A stretch of 64,000 nucleotides of DNA from Mycolicibacterium holsaticum DSM 44478 = JCM 12374 (GTDB lineage Bacteria > Actinomycetota > Actinomycetes > Mycobacteriales > Mycobacteriaceae): assembly GCF_019645835.1 (NCBI RefSeq), contig NZ_CP080998.1:682001-746000 (forward strand), written 5' to 3'. The notes beneath the pieces are model-generated. The model saw only the letters and a program-made list of their open reading frames with translations. It made no database searches and was not told the origin of the DNA. The translations under genes were made by a program, and so were the position numbers. Positions 1 through 7,759 of this stretch are shown one piece after another. Position 1 is the stretch's first letter, and the number at the start of each line of letters is the position of its first letter.

Positions 1-2
1 AA

Positions 3-659
3 CGACTCGAGGACGTGGCCAAGCAGGTGACCGACACCGGACGTCGCGCGGTGACCGTGGGTACCGACATCACCGACGACGCGCAGGTGGACAACCTCGT
101 CGAGGAGACGATGAAGGCGTACGGCCGCGTCGACGCGCTGATCAACAACGCGTTTCGGGTGCCGTCGATGAAGCCGTTGGCCGACACCACGTTCGAGCAC
201 ATGCGCGATGCCATCGAGTTGACGGTGTTCGGCGCGCTGCGGTTGATCCAGGGTTTCACCCCGGCGCTGGCCGAGGCCAAGGGTTCGGTGGTGAACGTCA
301 ACTCGATGGTGGTGCGCCACTCGCAGGCCAAGTACGGCGCCTACAAGATGGCCAAGTCCGCGCTGTTGGCGATGTCGCAGTCGCTGGCCACGGAACTGGG
401 GGAGCAAGGCATCCGGGTGAACTCCATACTGCCCGGCTACATCTGGGGCGGCACGCTGGAAAGCTATTTCAACCACCAGGCCGGCAAGTACGGAACCACG
501 GTAGAGGAGATCTACAACGCCACCGCCGCCGCGTCGGACCTCAAGCGGTTGCCGACGGAGGACGAGGTGGCCTCGGCCATCCTGTTCATGGCCAGCGACC
601 TGTCCAGCGGTATCACCGGCCAGGCGCTTGACGTCAACTGCGGGGAGTACAAAGCCTGA
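3..659 (+). CDS. SDR-family oxidoreductase, 5' end cut by window edge
   Basis: This is a classical short-chain dehydrogenase, probably NAD(P)(H)-dependent. The reading frame is open to the first base, so the GTG at 15 is not the real start: the cofactor-binding TGxxxGxG motif is missing and lies outside the window. Visible are the NNAF segment after strand 4, the catalytic Ser in NVNSMVV, and the Tyr-Lys pair in YGAYKMAKS, followed by the C-terminal GQALDVNCGEY segment. The stop TGA overlaps the ATG of the next gene (TGATG), so the two are probably translated together. Position beside a sulfotransferase-like gene and kshA matches the Rv3530c/Rv3529c pair of M. tuberculosis. The substrate is unknown; a steroid role is inferred from location only. 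Confidence 0.88.
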   Translation, partial: RLEDVAKQVTDTGRRAVTVGTDITDDAQVDNLVEETMKAYGRVDALINNAFRVPSMKPLADTTFEHMRDAIELTVFGALRLIQGFTPALAEAKGSVVNVNSMVVRHSQAKYGAYKMAKSALLAMSQSLATELGEQGIRVNSILPGYIWGGTLESYFNHQAGKYGTTVEEIYNATAAASDLKRLPTEDEVASAILFMASDLSSGITGQALDVNCGEYKA

Positions 660-1801
660 TGGCGCGCACCGACGTCGGCACCGTCGAAGACCTGCACGCT
701 TCAGCGACCAAGGCGTGCGGTCTGGACGATTTCGGCACCGATGACGACAACTACCGGGAGGCGCTGGCCGTCCTGCTGGAGTCGTTCAAACGCGACGCGG
801 ACCTGACCGAGTTCGGCAGCAAGATGCAGCGGTTCTTCGTCCGCAACGCACTGGTCGCCCGGTTACTTTCCGAGGCGGCGTGGAAGCAGTTCCCCCAGCA
901 CGCCGACGTCGTCATCGAGCGGCCCATCTTCGTGACCGGCCTGCCGCGCACCGGGACCACCGCCATTCACCGGTTGCTCACCGCAGACCCGGCGCACCAG
1001 GGCCTGGAGCTCTGGCTGGCCGAATTCCCCCAACCCCGCCCGCCCCGCGAAACCTGGCCGGACAACCCGGCTTTCGCCGAGCTCGACGCGCGGTTCAAGA
1101 AGGCCCACGACGAGAACCCGGACTACACCGGGTTGCACTACATGACCGCCGACGAGGTCGAGGAGTGCTGGCAGCTGCTGCGCCAGTCGTTGCACTCGGT
1201 GTCCTACGAGACGCTGGCGCACCTGCCGACGTACTCGCAGTGGCTGGCCAAGCAGGACTGGACCAAGCCGTATCAGCGGCACCGGCGCAACCTGCAGTTG
1301 ATCGGTCTCAACGACGCCGAGAAGCGCTGGGTGCTCAAGAATCCCAGCCACCTGTTCGCGCTCGACGCGCTGCTCGAAACCTATCCCGATGCGCTGGTCG
1401 TGCAGTGTCACCGGCCCGCCGAAACCATCATGGCGTCGATGTGCTCGCTGGCGCAGCACACCACAGCGGGCTGGTCGGACTCGTTTGTCGGCGCCCGGAT
1501 CGGCGAAGACGCGATGGAAACCTGGTCACGCGGCCTGCGGCGGTTCACCACCGTTCGGGCCGAGCACGATCCGGCGCAGTTCTGCGATGTCGACTACTTC
1601 GAGTTCGTCAAGGACCCGGTCAGCAGCGTCGAAGAGATCTATCGGTATTTCGGCATCGAGTTCACCGACGCGGCGCGTGCGGCGGTGCAGCACCGCTTCG
1701 CCGAAAGCCAGCAGGGCCCGCGCGCGCCCAAGCACACCTATTCGCTGGCCGACTACGGGCTGACCGACGAGCAGGTCAAGGAACGGTTCAAGGGCCTGTA
1801 A
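659..1801 (+). CDS. Sulfotransferase-family protein (Rv3529c-like)
   Basis: The 380-aa protein belongs to the sulfotransferase fold family, whose members use PAPS as sulfate donor. The phosphosulfate-binding loop is clear at about residues 90-105 (PIFVTGLPRTGTTAIH), preceded by a helical N-terminal region typical of the mycobacterial group. The central segment KNPSHLFALDAL and later CHRPAETIMASMCSL correspond to the 3'-phosphate-binding region. It starts on the ATG that overlaps the upstream SDR stop codon, which indicates translational coupling. Its gene ends convergently against the small gene next to kshA. Acceptor molecule unknown; sulfation of a steroid or lipid is possible but not shown by sequence. 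Confidence 0.85.
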   Translation: MARTDVGTVEDLHASATKACGLDDFGTDDDNYREALAVLLESFKRDADLTEFGSKMQRFFVRNALVARLLSEAAWKQFPQHADVVIERPIFVTGLPRTGTTAIHRLLTADPAHQGLELWLAEFPQPRPPRETWPDNPAFAELDARFKKAHDENPDYTGLHYMTADEVEECWQLLRQSLHSVSYETLAHLPTYSQWLAKQDWTKPYQRHRRNLQLIGLNDAEKRWVLKNPSHLFALDALLETYPDALVVQCHRPAETIMASMCSLAQHTTAGWSDSFVGARIGEDAMETWSRGLRRFTTVRAEHDPAQFCDVDYFEFVKDPVSSVEEIYRYFGIEFTDAARAAVQHRFAESQQGPRAPKHTYSLADYGLTDEQVKERFKGL

Positions 1802-1835
1802 CTTCACCCGGCGCAGACAGAGTCCCTCTGGGCTC

Positions 1836-2291
1836 TCAACCGTCGCCGGGGGCAGGTGCTGAGGACGCCTCCTCCAGACATCCCTCGGCGACCGCATGTT
1901 TGATGCTGTCGGCCAATCGGGGACAGGACCGGGCGCGGGCCGGATCCTCACCGGCGGCGCGCATTTCGGCGAACACCGCGCAGCGCTGTGACGCCTCGGT
2001 GTTCCACTGCACCGACGTGTGGGCCGGCCCGAGTTTCTTGACATCGACCGACACGTGGCAGAACCGGCAGTCGACTGACACCAGGCCCGAGGTCAGATAC
2101 CGCTCACGGTCACGCTGGGTGGCCTCCTGCAGCGCAGCGGCCCGCTCGGCACCGAACACCCGCGCCTTGGACCAGGTGCCGCCGCTACGGCCGTCACCGA
2201 CCGGATGATCGTCGTCGTCGTGGGCGCCGTGCAGCATCAACATCGCCCGGGCCAGCCGGTCGACGTCAGGTGCGTCCTCGCGCGGGCTCAT
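1836..2291 (-). CDS. Conserved hypothetical protein coupled to kshA (Rv3527-like)
   Basis: I do not recognise a functional domain. The predicted protein is 151 aa, starting at MSPREDAPDVDRL. The chosen ATG overlaps the kshA stop codon (ATGA), which is a much better start than the longer upstream open frame that runs inside kshA in another frame. The protein is soluble and charged. It contains CRFCHVSVD and two further cysteines (QRCAVF, RSCPRL); the CxxCH segment could bind metal or haem, but no signal peptide is present, so a cytochrome is unlikely. Strict coupling to the Rieske oxygenase suggests a role with 3-ketosteroid 9-alpha-hydroxylation. Confidence 0.75.
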   Translation of the reverse strand: MSPREDAPDVDRLARAMLMLHGAHDDDDHPVGDGRSGGTWSKARVFGAERAAALQEATQRDRERYLTSGLVSVDCRFCHVSVDVKKLGPAHTSVQWNTEASQRCAVFAEMRAAGEDPARARSCPRLADSIKHAVAEGCLEEASSAPAPGDG

Positions 2292-3445
2292 GACGAGCTT
2301 TGCTCGGCCTTTTCCTGTTCGGAGGCTTGCTTTTTGAGGTTCTCCTCGACCTCGACGTGCCACTTCTCGTTGGCCGCGGTGGTGTCGACCTCCATTTCGA
2401 AGCGGTCGGTCATATCCGGCGTGACGTCGGCGACATCGACGTAGAACTGCTGATACCACCGGCGCATCTGGTAGACGGCGCCGTCCTCTTCGACCAGCAG
2501 CGGGTTGTCGATGCGGGTCTTGTGCTTCCAGATCTCGACGTCCTGCAGGAAGCCCTTGCTGACACCCTCGGTGAACACGTCGGCCAGCCGCTGGGTGGTC
2601 TTCTCGTCGAGTCCCTTTGGCTTCTCGACGATCACGCCCCACTGCAGCATGAACGAGTTCTGTGTGACGGGGTAGTGGCAGTTGATCAGGATCGACTCGG
2701 CCTTGTATCCGCCGTAGTTGTTGTGCAACCAGTTGATCATGAACGACGGACCGAAGTAGGACGCCTCGGAGTCGAGGTGGGCCTCACCGTAACTGGTGCC
2801 CATGTCGGTGATGTCGGGCCGCCCGACGTTGTGCAGGTACTGCGAGGCGATGTGGCCCTCGAAGACGTTCTTGAAGTACGTCGGCAGGCCGAAGTGGATG
2901 TAGAAGAAGTGCGCCATGTCGGTGACGTTGTCGATGATCTCGCGGCAGTTGGCGCCCTCGATCAGAATCGAGTTCCACTTCCAGTCCGTCCACTCCGGGT
3001 TCTCGAACTCCGGAATCTCGGGAATGCGCACCTCGGGTTGCGGCGGGTTGCCCTCATGGTCGTGCCAGACGAACAGCAGACCGCCGCGCACGTCGGTGTG
3101 CCACGCGCGGGTGCGCGCCAGCCGGGGGGTGCGCTTGGCGTAGGGCACCAGCTTGCACTTACCGTCGCCGCCCCAGCGCCAATCGTGGAACGGGCAGGCG
3201 ACCTCGTCGCCCTTGATGGTGCCCTGGGCCAGGTTGCCGCCCATGTGACGGCAGTACCCGTCGAGCACCTTCACATCGCCCTTGGAGTCGGCGAAGACGA
3301 CCAGCATGGTGCCGAAGATCTCAATGCCGTGCGGCTTGCCGTCGCGGTAGTTCTCTACCGGCCCCAGACAGTGCCAGCCGCGCGCATACCGGTCGGGCAG
3401 GGCGCCGGTATCTATCTCGCGGACTCCCGCGGTTTCCGTGTTCAC
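2288..3445 (-). CDS. kshA: 3-ketosteroid 9-alpha-hydroxylase, oxygenase subunit
   Basis: KshA is the Rieske-type terminal oxygenase that 9-alpha-hydroxylates 3-ketosteroids, leading to opening of steroid ring B; electrons come from the reductase KshB, which is not in this window. The 385-aa length fits the family. The Rieske [2Fe-2S] ligands are C65/H67 (CRHMGG) and C84/H87 (CPFHDW). The mononuclear iron histidines are H179 and H184 in DNVTDMAHFFYIHF. The start is GTG, preceded by a good GGGAGG ribosome site. A KstR-type box lies 31 bp upstream. A small coupled gene follows with a 4-bp overlap. Confidence 0.96.
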   Translation of the reverse strand: MNTETAGVREIDTGALPDRYARGWHCLGPVENYRDGKPHGIEIFGTMLVVFADSKGDVKVLDGYCRHMGGNLAQGTIKGDEVACPFHDWRWGGDGKCKLVPYAKRTPRLARTRAWHTDVRGGLLFVWHDHEGNPPQPEVRIPEIPEFENPEWTDWKWNSILIEGANCREIIDNVTDMAHFFYIHFGLPTYFKNVFEGHIASQYLHNVGRPDITDMGTSYGEAHLDSEASYFGPSFMINWLHNNYGGYKAESILINCHYPVTQNSFMLQWGVIVEKPKGLDEKTTQRLADVFTEGVSKGFLQDVEIWKHKTRIDNPLLVEEDGAVYQMRRWYQQFYVDVADVTPDMTDRFEMEVDTTAANEKWHVEVEENLKKQASEQEKAEQSSS

Positions 3446-3475
3446 GGTTGGGCCTCCCGATTCTGTGTCTCTAAC

Positions 3476-3489
3476 TAGAACACGTTACA
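3476..3489. promoter_or_regulatory. KstR-type operator upstream of kshA
   Basis: The sequence TAGAACACGTTACA fits TnnAACnnGTTnnA, the box described for the sterol-sensing TetR repressor KstR. The left arm is ideal (TAGAAC); the right arm ends in ACA rather than CTA. It lies 31 bp before the kshA GTG, so kshA is expected to be derepressed by cholesterol-derived CoA thioesters. Confidence 0.8.
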
Positions 3490-3490
3490 G

Positions 3491-3658
3491 TTTTTCCGGT
3501 CGGTCGCGCAATATAAGCAGGTAATTGGCCTGTTCGCACATGCGCTCGTCGCTAGTCAACTGTTGTATAGCCAGACCGAGATGTGGGTGAACATCAACCC
3601 CGGCGCCTACCAGGAGTTGGCCCGCCGCTACGCGACGGGTTTGCAGCGCGTCGAGTAG
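3491..3658 (+). pseudogene. Possible C-terminal remnant of a lost gene
   Basis: Within an otherwise gene-free gap, the + strand has an open frame without an obvious start that ends at TAG 3656-3658. Its last 25 codons (MWVNINPGAY... LARRYATGLQRVE) have the strong G/C third-position bias of real genes in this genome; the upstream part has less. The helical character resembles the C-terminus of a TetR-type regulator, but that is a weak impression. It may be the tail of a gene whose front was deleted. A short independent ORF from the ATG at 3581 is the alternative. Confidence 0.3.
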
Positions 3659-3671
3659 TCCGCGTGGAACA

Positions 3672-4310
3672 TCACTGCGGCAGGCCGGTGCGAAGGGCGA
3701 TCTGCTGCATTTTGCCGACGTTGATGACGTACTCGTCGGTGGTGGCGTCCCCGAGCGCACTTTGGAACTCCAAGCGCACCAGGGCCGGACCGTGCGTGAA
3801 CAGCAGCAGCGTGGCCGCTTTGCTGCCGTCAGGCGAGGTCCCGACGGCCATGGTGCCGTCGGTGCCGACCGGCGCCGACTTCGGTGTTGCGTCCGCGACC
3901 ACCGTGTCGATCCGGGGCAGCGCCTCGCGCAGCGTCGTGGTCGCCGTCTCGGCGTCGGGATAGATGACGATCGTGTCGGCGATCGCACGGGTGTCGTCCT
4001 CGTTGACGAACAATGCGCTGGCCCCTGGCAGGCCGTTGGGGCCCGGATTCGTCGATTGCACGGTGAAAGTGTCTTCGTCATCGCTGAGATCGGATGGCTG
4101 AAGCAGCAGGTGGGCGTAGTCGGTGGCCGGGTCGGCTTTGTCGGTGTCGCTGGTCGTGGGAGCGGGCTGCGTCGACGATGTCGTCGATGACGCCGACGGG
4201 CCCTGACCGGGCGCATCCGGGTTGGGGCCGGCCGCCTCACAACCGACCACGGCAGCACACAGCAGCGCCGCCATCGCGGCGGCTGATGTCGATTTCACAG
4301 CTGTAAGCAT
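3672..4310 (-). CDS. Putative secreted lipoprotein
   Basis: The 212-aa protein has a short N-terminal positive region, a hydrophobic stretch and a lipobox ending VVGC, with C24 as the predicted lipidated cysteine. A Ser/Thr/Pro-rich linker of about 40 residues (SASSTTSSTQPAPTT) follows, typical of mycobacterial cell-wall lipoproteins. The remaining ~150 residues form a mixed alpha/beta domain I cannot assign to a family. It is divergent from the MOSC gene, and the two share a short promoter region (4311-4391). No KstR-type box is visible in that promoter, so sterol control is not indicated. Confidence 0.8.
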   Translation of the reverse strand: MLTAVKSTSAAAMAALLCAAVVGCEAAGPNPDAPGQGPSASSTTSSTQPAPTTSDTDKADPATDYAHLLLQPSDLSDDEDTFTVQSTNPGPNGLPGASALFVNEDDTRAIADTIVIYPDAETATTTLREALPRIDTVVADATPKSAPVGTDGTMAVGTSPDGSKAATLLLFTHGPALVRLEFQSALGDATTDEYVINVGKMQQIALRTGLPQ

Positions 4311-4391
4311 TGTGACTGGAGTTTCGGGTTGATGGCTCGATCAGCGGTCACTGCCCAACGTACTGAAGCCGCGCGGCGCTACGGTGTCGAG

Positions 4392-5375
4392 ATGACAAAC
4401 GGGCACGTCGCCGAACTGTGGCGCTATCCGGTGAAGTCGCTGGGCGGCGGGCCGGTTGAGCACGTCGATATCCGCGCCCGCGGTGTGCACGGCGATCGGT
4501 TGTGGGCGGTGCGCGACGTCGAACGTGACGTCACCGCGTCGGCGCGACGGATACCGGCGTTGCTGACCGCCACCGCGCGCTACGCCGGCGCCGTGCCAGC
4601 CGACGCGGGCGCGGGCAACGCCCCGGAAGTCGAAATCACCTTTCCCGATGGCACCGTGCTGTCCAGCAACGACGGCCAGGTGCACGCCAAGCTGTCCGAA
4701 CTGGCAGGCCGGGAGGTCCGGTTGACGGCGCTGCCGCCCGCCGACGACACCAGCCTGCACCGGCTGAGCCGCGCCGAGCGTGCCCACACGTCGATCGCGT
4801 CGGTGCGCAGCGACCTGGGCCTCGCCGAAGGGGAGAAACTGCCCGACTTCTCGATGATGCGGATATCGGATCTGGCCACCCAGGCGCGCTACTCGACGCC
4901 GCCGGGCAGCTTCGTCGACTCCGCGCCGGTACATGTGCTGTCCAAGACCAGCATCGCCACCGTCGGCGCAGAGCTCGAGGCGGGCCTCGATGTCCGCCGG
5001 TTCCGGCCGAATGTTCTTCTGGAACTGGGTGATCCAGATGGGAGCCTGCCGGAGTCGAACTGGCTGGGCGGGCGGCTCACGCTCGGGGCCGCGGTACTGA
5101 CCGTGACGATGCCGACGATCCGCTGCGTCGTACCCAGCCGCGCGCAGCCGGGCATCGACGTCGACCGCAGGATCACCAGGGCAGTGGCCGAACGGGCCGG
5201 GCGCTGTCTCGGCGTGTACTGCTGGGTCGACACCGCCGGGACCGTGCGGGTCGGCGATGCGGTGACGGTCGGTTCGGTGCCGGTCCCGCGGCGACTGCTC
5301 GCCGACGCGGCCCGGCGCGCCAAGCGGTTCACGTTCGGCCTGGGCGCCGCTGCGGTGGAACGGCTCTCCCGCTAG
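4392..5375 (+). CDS. MOSC domain-containing protein
   Basis: This is a molybdenum cofactor sulfurase C-terminal (MOSC) family protein with the N-terminal beta-barrel MOSC_N domain; relatives bind Moco and reduce or transfer sulfur. The N-terminus VAELWRYPVKSLGGG is the conserved beta-barrel opening, and PTIRCVVPSRAQ is the MOSC cysteine segment. I chose ATG 4392 (327 aa) because homology begins immediately after it; TTG 4329 and ATG 4332 would add about 20 residues without family character. The gene ends in the 3' end of the convergent SnoaL-like pseudogene. A link to the molybdenum hydroxylase at 39-43 kb is possible but not shown. Confidence 0.85.
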   Translation: MTNGHVAELWRYPVKSLGGGPVEHVDIRARGVHGDRLWAVRDVERDVTASARRIPALLTATARYAGAVPADAGAGNAPEVEITFPDGTVLSSNDGQVHAKLSELAGREVRLTALPPADDTSLHRLSRAERAHTSIASVRSDLGLAEGEKLPDFSMMRISDLATQARYSTPPGSFVDSAPVHVLSKTSIATVGAELEAGLDVRRFRPNVLLELGDPDGSLPESNWLGGRLTLGAAVLTVTMPTIRCVVPSRAQPGIDVDRRITRAVAERAGRCLGVYCWVDTAGTVRVGDAVTVGSVPVPRRLLADAARRAKRFTFGLGAAAVERLSR

Positions 5376-5661
5376 ATCTTTCGCGCGCTGGCGGTCGCGC
5401 GGTCCAGTTCCCAGTACGCGCGCAACGCGACCAGCTTGCCGTCGTCGTTGACGCGGTAGGTGAACACCCCTTCGGCGGTGACTTCGTAACCGGCGGAGCG
5501 GATCACGATGGTGCCGACGTTGGCCTCCGCGACGGTCCGATGGGATCCTCGATGACGGCATCCTCGGCGAAGTTGTCCAGCCAGGCCTGCTTGTCGTGGG
5601 CTATCGCGGTCTCGCGGGATCGTTTGCCGGCCAGGTGAACCGGGGCCTGCGGGTTGGTCAC
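5372..5661 (-). pseudogene. SnoaL/NTF2-like (ketosteroid-isomerase-like) gene with internal deletion
   Basis: Two pieces of one protein are present in different frames. From GTG 5661 the first frame reads an N-terminal NTF2-like segment of 44 residues ending DNFAEDAVIEDPIGPS. Past about 5530 a second frame reads ANVGTIVIRSAGYEV and VFTYRVNDDGKLVALRAYWE down to TAG 5372, a typical family C-terminus. The 290-bp span is not a multiple of three and the middle third of the usual ~130-150-aa protein is absent. An internal deletion that also shifted the frame is the simplest reading. It is the last gene of the DUF35-ltp4-ltp3-LLM operon, 9 bp after the preceding stop. Confidence 0.75.
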
Positions 5662-5670
5662 CGCCACGGG

Positions 5671-6549
5671 TCAGTCCTGCCAGCCCGAGTGGATGAAGGT
5701 GTCGGCGAAGCGTTTCATCGCGTCCTGCTTCTTCTCCAGCGGGGCGTCGAAGCCCAGGCCCTCGAAGACCCATGGCATCACGATGTTGTCGGTGACGCCC
5801 GCCTCGGCGAGCTCACGGTGTCCGTCGACGTCGAACTTGTCGATACACACGGCCTGGAACTCGAACGGCACATCGTCGCGGCCGAATTCGGCGAGCAGCG
5901 TCGTGAGCTTGCCGATCGTTTCGGCCAGCTCGGCAGCCGTCATCATCGCGCTGGTCCAGCCGTCGCCGACACGGGCTGCCCGCTTGAGCGCGACGTCAGT
6001 GTGGCCGCCGACGTAGAAGGGCACCGGCGCACTGGGCGCGGGGCTCATCTGCAGCTTGTCGAAGTCGTAGAACTCGCCGTGGTACTCCACCATGCCGCCG
6101 CCGAGTACAAGTCTGATCACCTCGACCATCTCGTCGACGCGTTTACCGCGTTTGGCGTAGGGCTGCCCGCACCATTCGAACTCTTCTGGCGCCCAGCCGA
6201 TCCCGACGCCGAAACCGAACCGGTTGCCGGTGACGTTGGCGACCGAGCCGACCTGACGCGCCAGCAGCAGCGGGTTGCGCGAGCCCAGCTTCATCACGTT
6301 GGTGTAGAACCGCAGTGTCGAGGTGACCGCGCCCATCGCACCCGCGGCGATCAGCGGATCGACCCACGGCGTGTCGGCGTCCCACATCCGCGAACCGTCC
6401 GGCGTGTACGGGTAATCCGCCGACTGCTTCTCCATGTAGAAGATCGAGTCAGGCAGCGCGATCGAGGTGAAGCCCACCTCCTCTGCGGTCTTGGCGATCC
6501 CGATCAACTGGTCGATCTGACACATCGGCACCGCGCAGGTGTACTTCAT
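5671..6549 (-). CDS. LLM-class (F420-dependent-type) oxidoreductase
   Basis: The 292-aa protein is a luciferase-like monooxygenase/F420-dependent oxidoreductase with a TIM-barrel fold. Family marks are GFTSIALPDS near the N-terminus, the RFGFGVGIGWAPEEF loop and PFYVGGHTDVALKRAARVGDGW. Members use F420 or FMN; which is used here cannot be told. The ATG overlaps the ltp3 stop codon (ATGA), so it is translationally coupled to the side-chain cleavage genes. A role in reducing or oxidising a sterol side-chain or ring intermediate is inferred from this context. Confidence 0.88.
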   Translation of the reverse strand: MKYTCAVPMCQIDQLIGIAKTAEEVGFTSIALPDSIFYMEKQSADYPYTPDGSRMWDADTPWVDPLIAAGAMGAVTSTLRFYTNVMKLGSRNPLLLARQVGSVANVTGNRFGFGVGIGWAPEEFEWCGQPYAKRGKRVDEMVEVIRLVLGGGMVEYHGEFYDFDKLQMSPAPSAPVPFYVGGHTDVALKRAARVGDGWTSAMMTAAELAETIGKLTTLLAEFGRDDVPFEFQAVCIDKFDVDGHRELAEAGVTDNIVMPWVFEGLGFDAPLEKKQDAMKRFADTFIHSGWQD

Positions 6550-7724
6550 CGTCGGCCCGGTTTGTCCGCCCCGACGACCCACATCGAGTAGTACTGCGAC
6601 CCGCCGCCGTACGCGTGGCCCAACGCCTTGCGGGCATTGGGCACCTGGTGATCACCTGCCTTGCCCATCACCTGGATCGCCGACTCGGCGAACCGGATCA
6701 TGCCCGACGCGCCGATCGGGTTCGACGACAGCACGCCGCCCGAAGCGTTCACGGGAAGCCTGCCACCGATCGCGGTCTCACCGGCCTCGGTGAGCTTCCA
6801 GCCCTCGCCCTCCGGCGCGAAACCGAGGTTTTCCAGCCACATCGGCTCGAACCACGAGAACGGCACATAGATTTCCGCGGCGTCGATCTCGTCGATCGGG
6901 CTGGTGATCCCCGCCGCCGCCCACAACGCCTTGGCGGCGTCGCGGCCGGCCTGGGGGTTGACCTGGTCGCGGCCCGAGTAGGCCAACGGTTCGGTGCGCA
7001 ACGCGGTGGCGTGGATCCATGCGACCGGATGGCCGTCGGCGGCCCGCTTGTCGGCGATCTCCTCGTTGCCGATCACCAACGCGCAGGCGCCGTCAGAGGA
7101 CGGGCAGGTCTCGTCGAACCGGATCGGGTCCCACAGCATCTGGGAGGACAGCACCTTCTCCAGCGTGATGTCCGGCTGGTGCAGATGCGCCAGCGGGTTG
7201 CGGGCCCCGTTGAGCCGGTCCTTGACCGCCACCATCGCGCCGATGTGCGTCGGTGCCCCCGAGCGACGGATGTAGGCGCGCACGTGCGGTGCGAAGTAAC
7301 CGCCCGCACCCGCGCCGACGGGCTTGGTGAACGGCACCGGAATGCTCAACGCCCACATGGCGTTCGACTCCGACTGCTTCTCCCACGCCATCGCCAGCAC
7401 CCGGCGGTACTTGCCCGACTGCACCAGGCTGGCCGCCACGATGGCCGTCGACCCGCCGACCGACCCGGCGGTGTGCACGCGGATCAACGGTTTACCGGTG
7501 GCGCCCACGGCGTCGGCCATGAACAACTCGGGCATCATCACGCCCTCGAAGAAGTCGGGCGCCTTGCCGACCACCACGGCGTCGATGTCGTCGAACGTCG
7601 AACCGGAGTCGGCCAGCGCCCGGTCGATGGCCTCGCGGACCAGCCCGCTCATCGACACGTCGTGGCGCTTGGCCACGTACTTCGTCTGCCCCGTGCCCAG
7701 CACAGCGGCGAGATTCTTGGCCAT
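6546..7724 (-). CDS. ltp3: Thiolase-fold lipid-transfer/retro-aldolase protein Ltp3
   Basis: Ltp3 is a thiolase-like protein of sterol side-chain degradation; in Rhodococcus, ltp3 and ltp4 are needed for C24-branched side chains. At 392 aa it matches Rv3523. The thiolase fold is recognisable from the N-terminal AAVLGTGQTKY and the C-terminal glycine-rich segments NASGGVLSSNPIGASG and GHAYGGGSQYYS. The usual nucleophilic cysteine is absent: the equivalent loop reads VHTAGSVGGS, fitting aldol cleavage rather than thiolysis. ATG 7724 overlaps the stop of a mini-ORF carried by a short repeat between ltp4 and ltp3. AAAGGA serves as ribosome site. Confidence 0.9.
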   Translation of the reverse strand: MAKNLAAVLGTGQTKYVAKRHDVSMSGLVREAIDRALADSGSTFDDIDAVVVGKAPDFFEGVMMPELFMADAVGATGKPLIRVHTAGSVGGSTAIVAASLVQSGKYRRVLAMAWEKQSESNAMWALSIPVPFTKPVGAGAGGYFAPHVRAYIRRSGAPTHIGAMVAVKDRLNGARNPLAHLHQPDITLEKVLSSQMLWDPIRFDETCPSSDGACALVIGNEEIADKRAADGHPVAWIHATALRTEPLAYSGRDQVNPQAGRDAAKALWAAAGITSPIDEIDAAEIYVPFSWFEPMWLENLGFAPEGEGWKLTEAGETAIGGRLPVNASGGVLSSNPIGASGMIRFAESAIQVMGKAGDHQVPNARKALGHAYGGGSQYYSMWVVGADKPGRR

Positions 7725-7759
7725 CAGCTCAGTCCTTTGCTCTTCGCGCAAGCGCTCAT
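7724..7759 (-). CDS. Bridging mini-ORF (MSACAKSKGLS) between ltp4 and ltp3
   Basis: This 11-codon ORF starts on an ATG that overlaps the ltp4 stop (ATGA), and its own TGA overlaps the ltp3 start (TGATG). It fills the inter-gene gap exactly. Its first 20 bases (ATGAGCGCTTGCGCGAAGAG, 7740-7759) are a repeat found at two other operon junctions in this window and inside fadD17. The AAGAG and AAAGGA segments can act as ribosome sites for ltp3. I infer a translation-coupling leader; a stable peptide is not implied. Confidence 0.5.
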   Translation of the reverse strand: MSACAKSKGLS

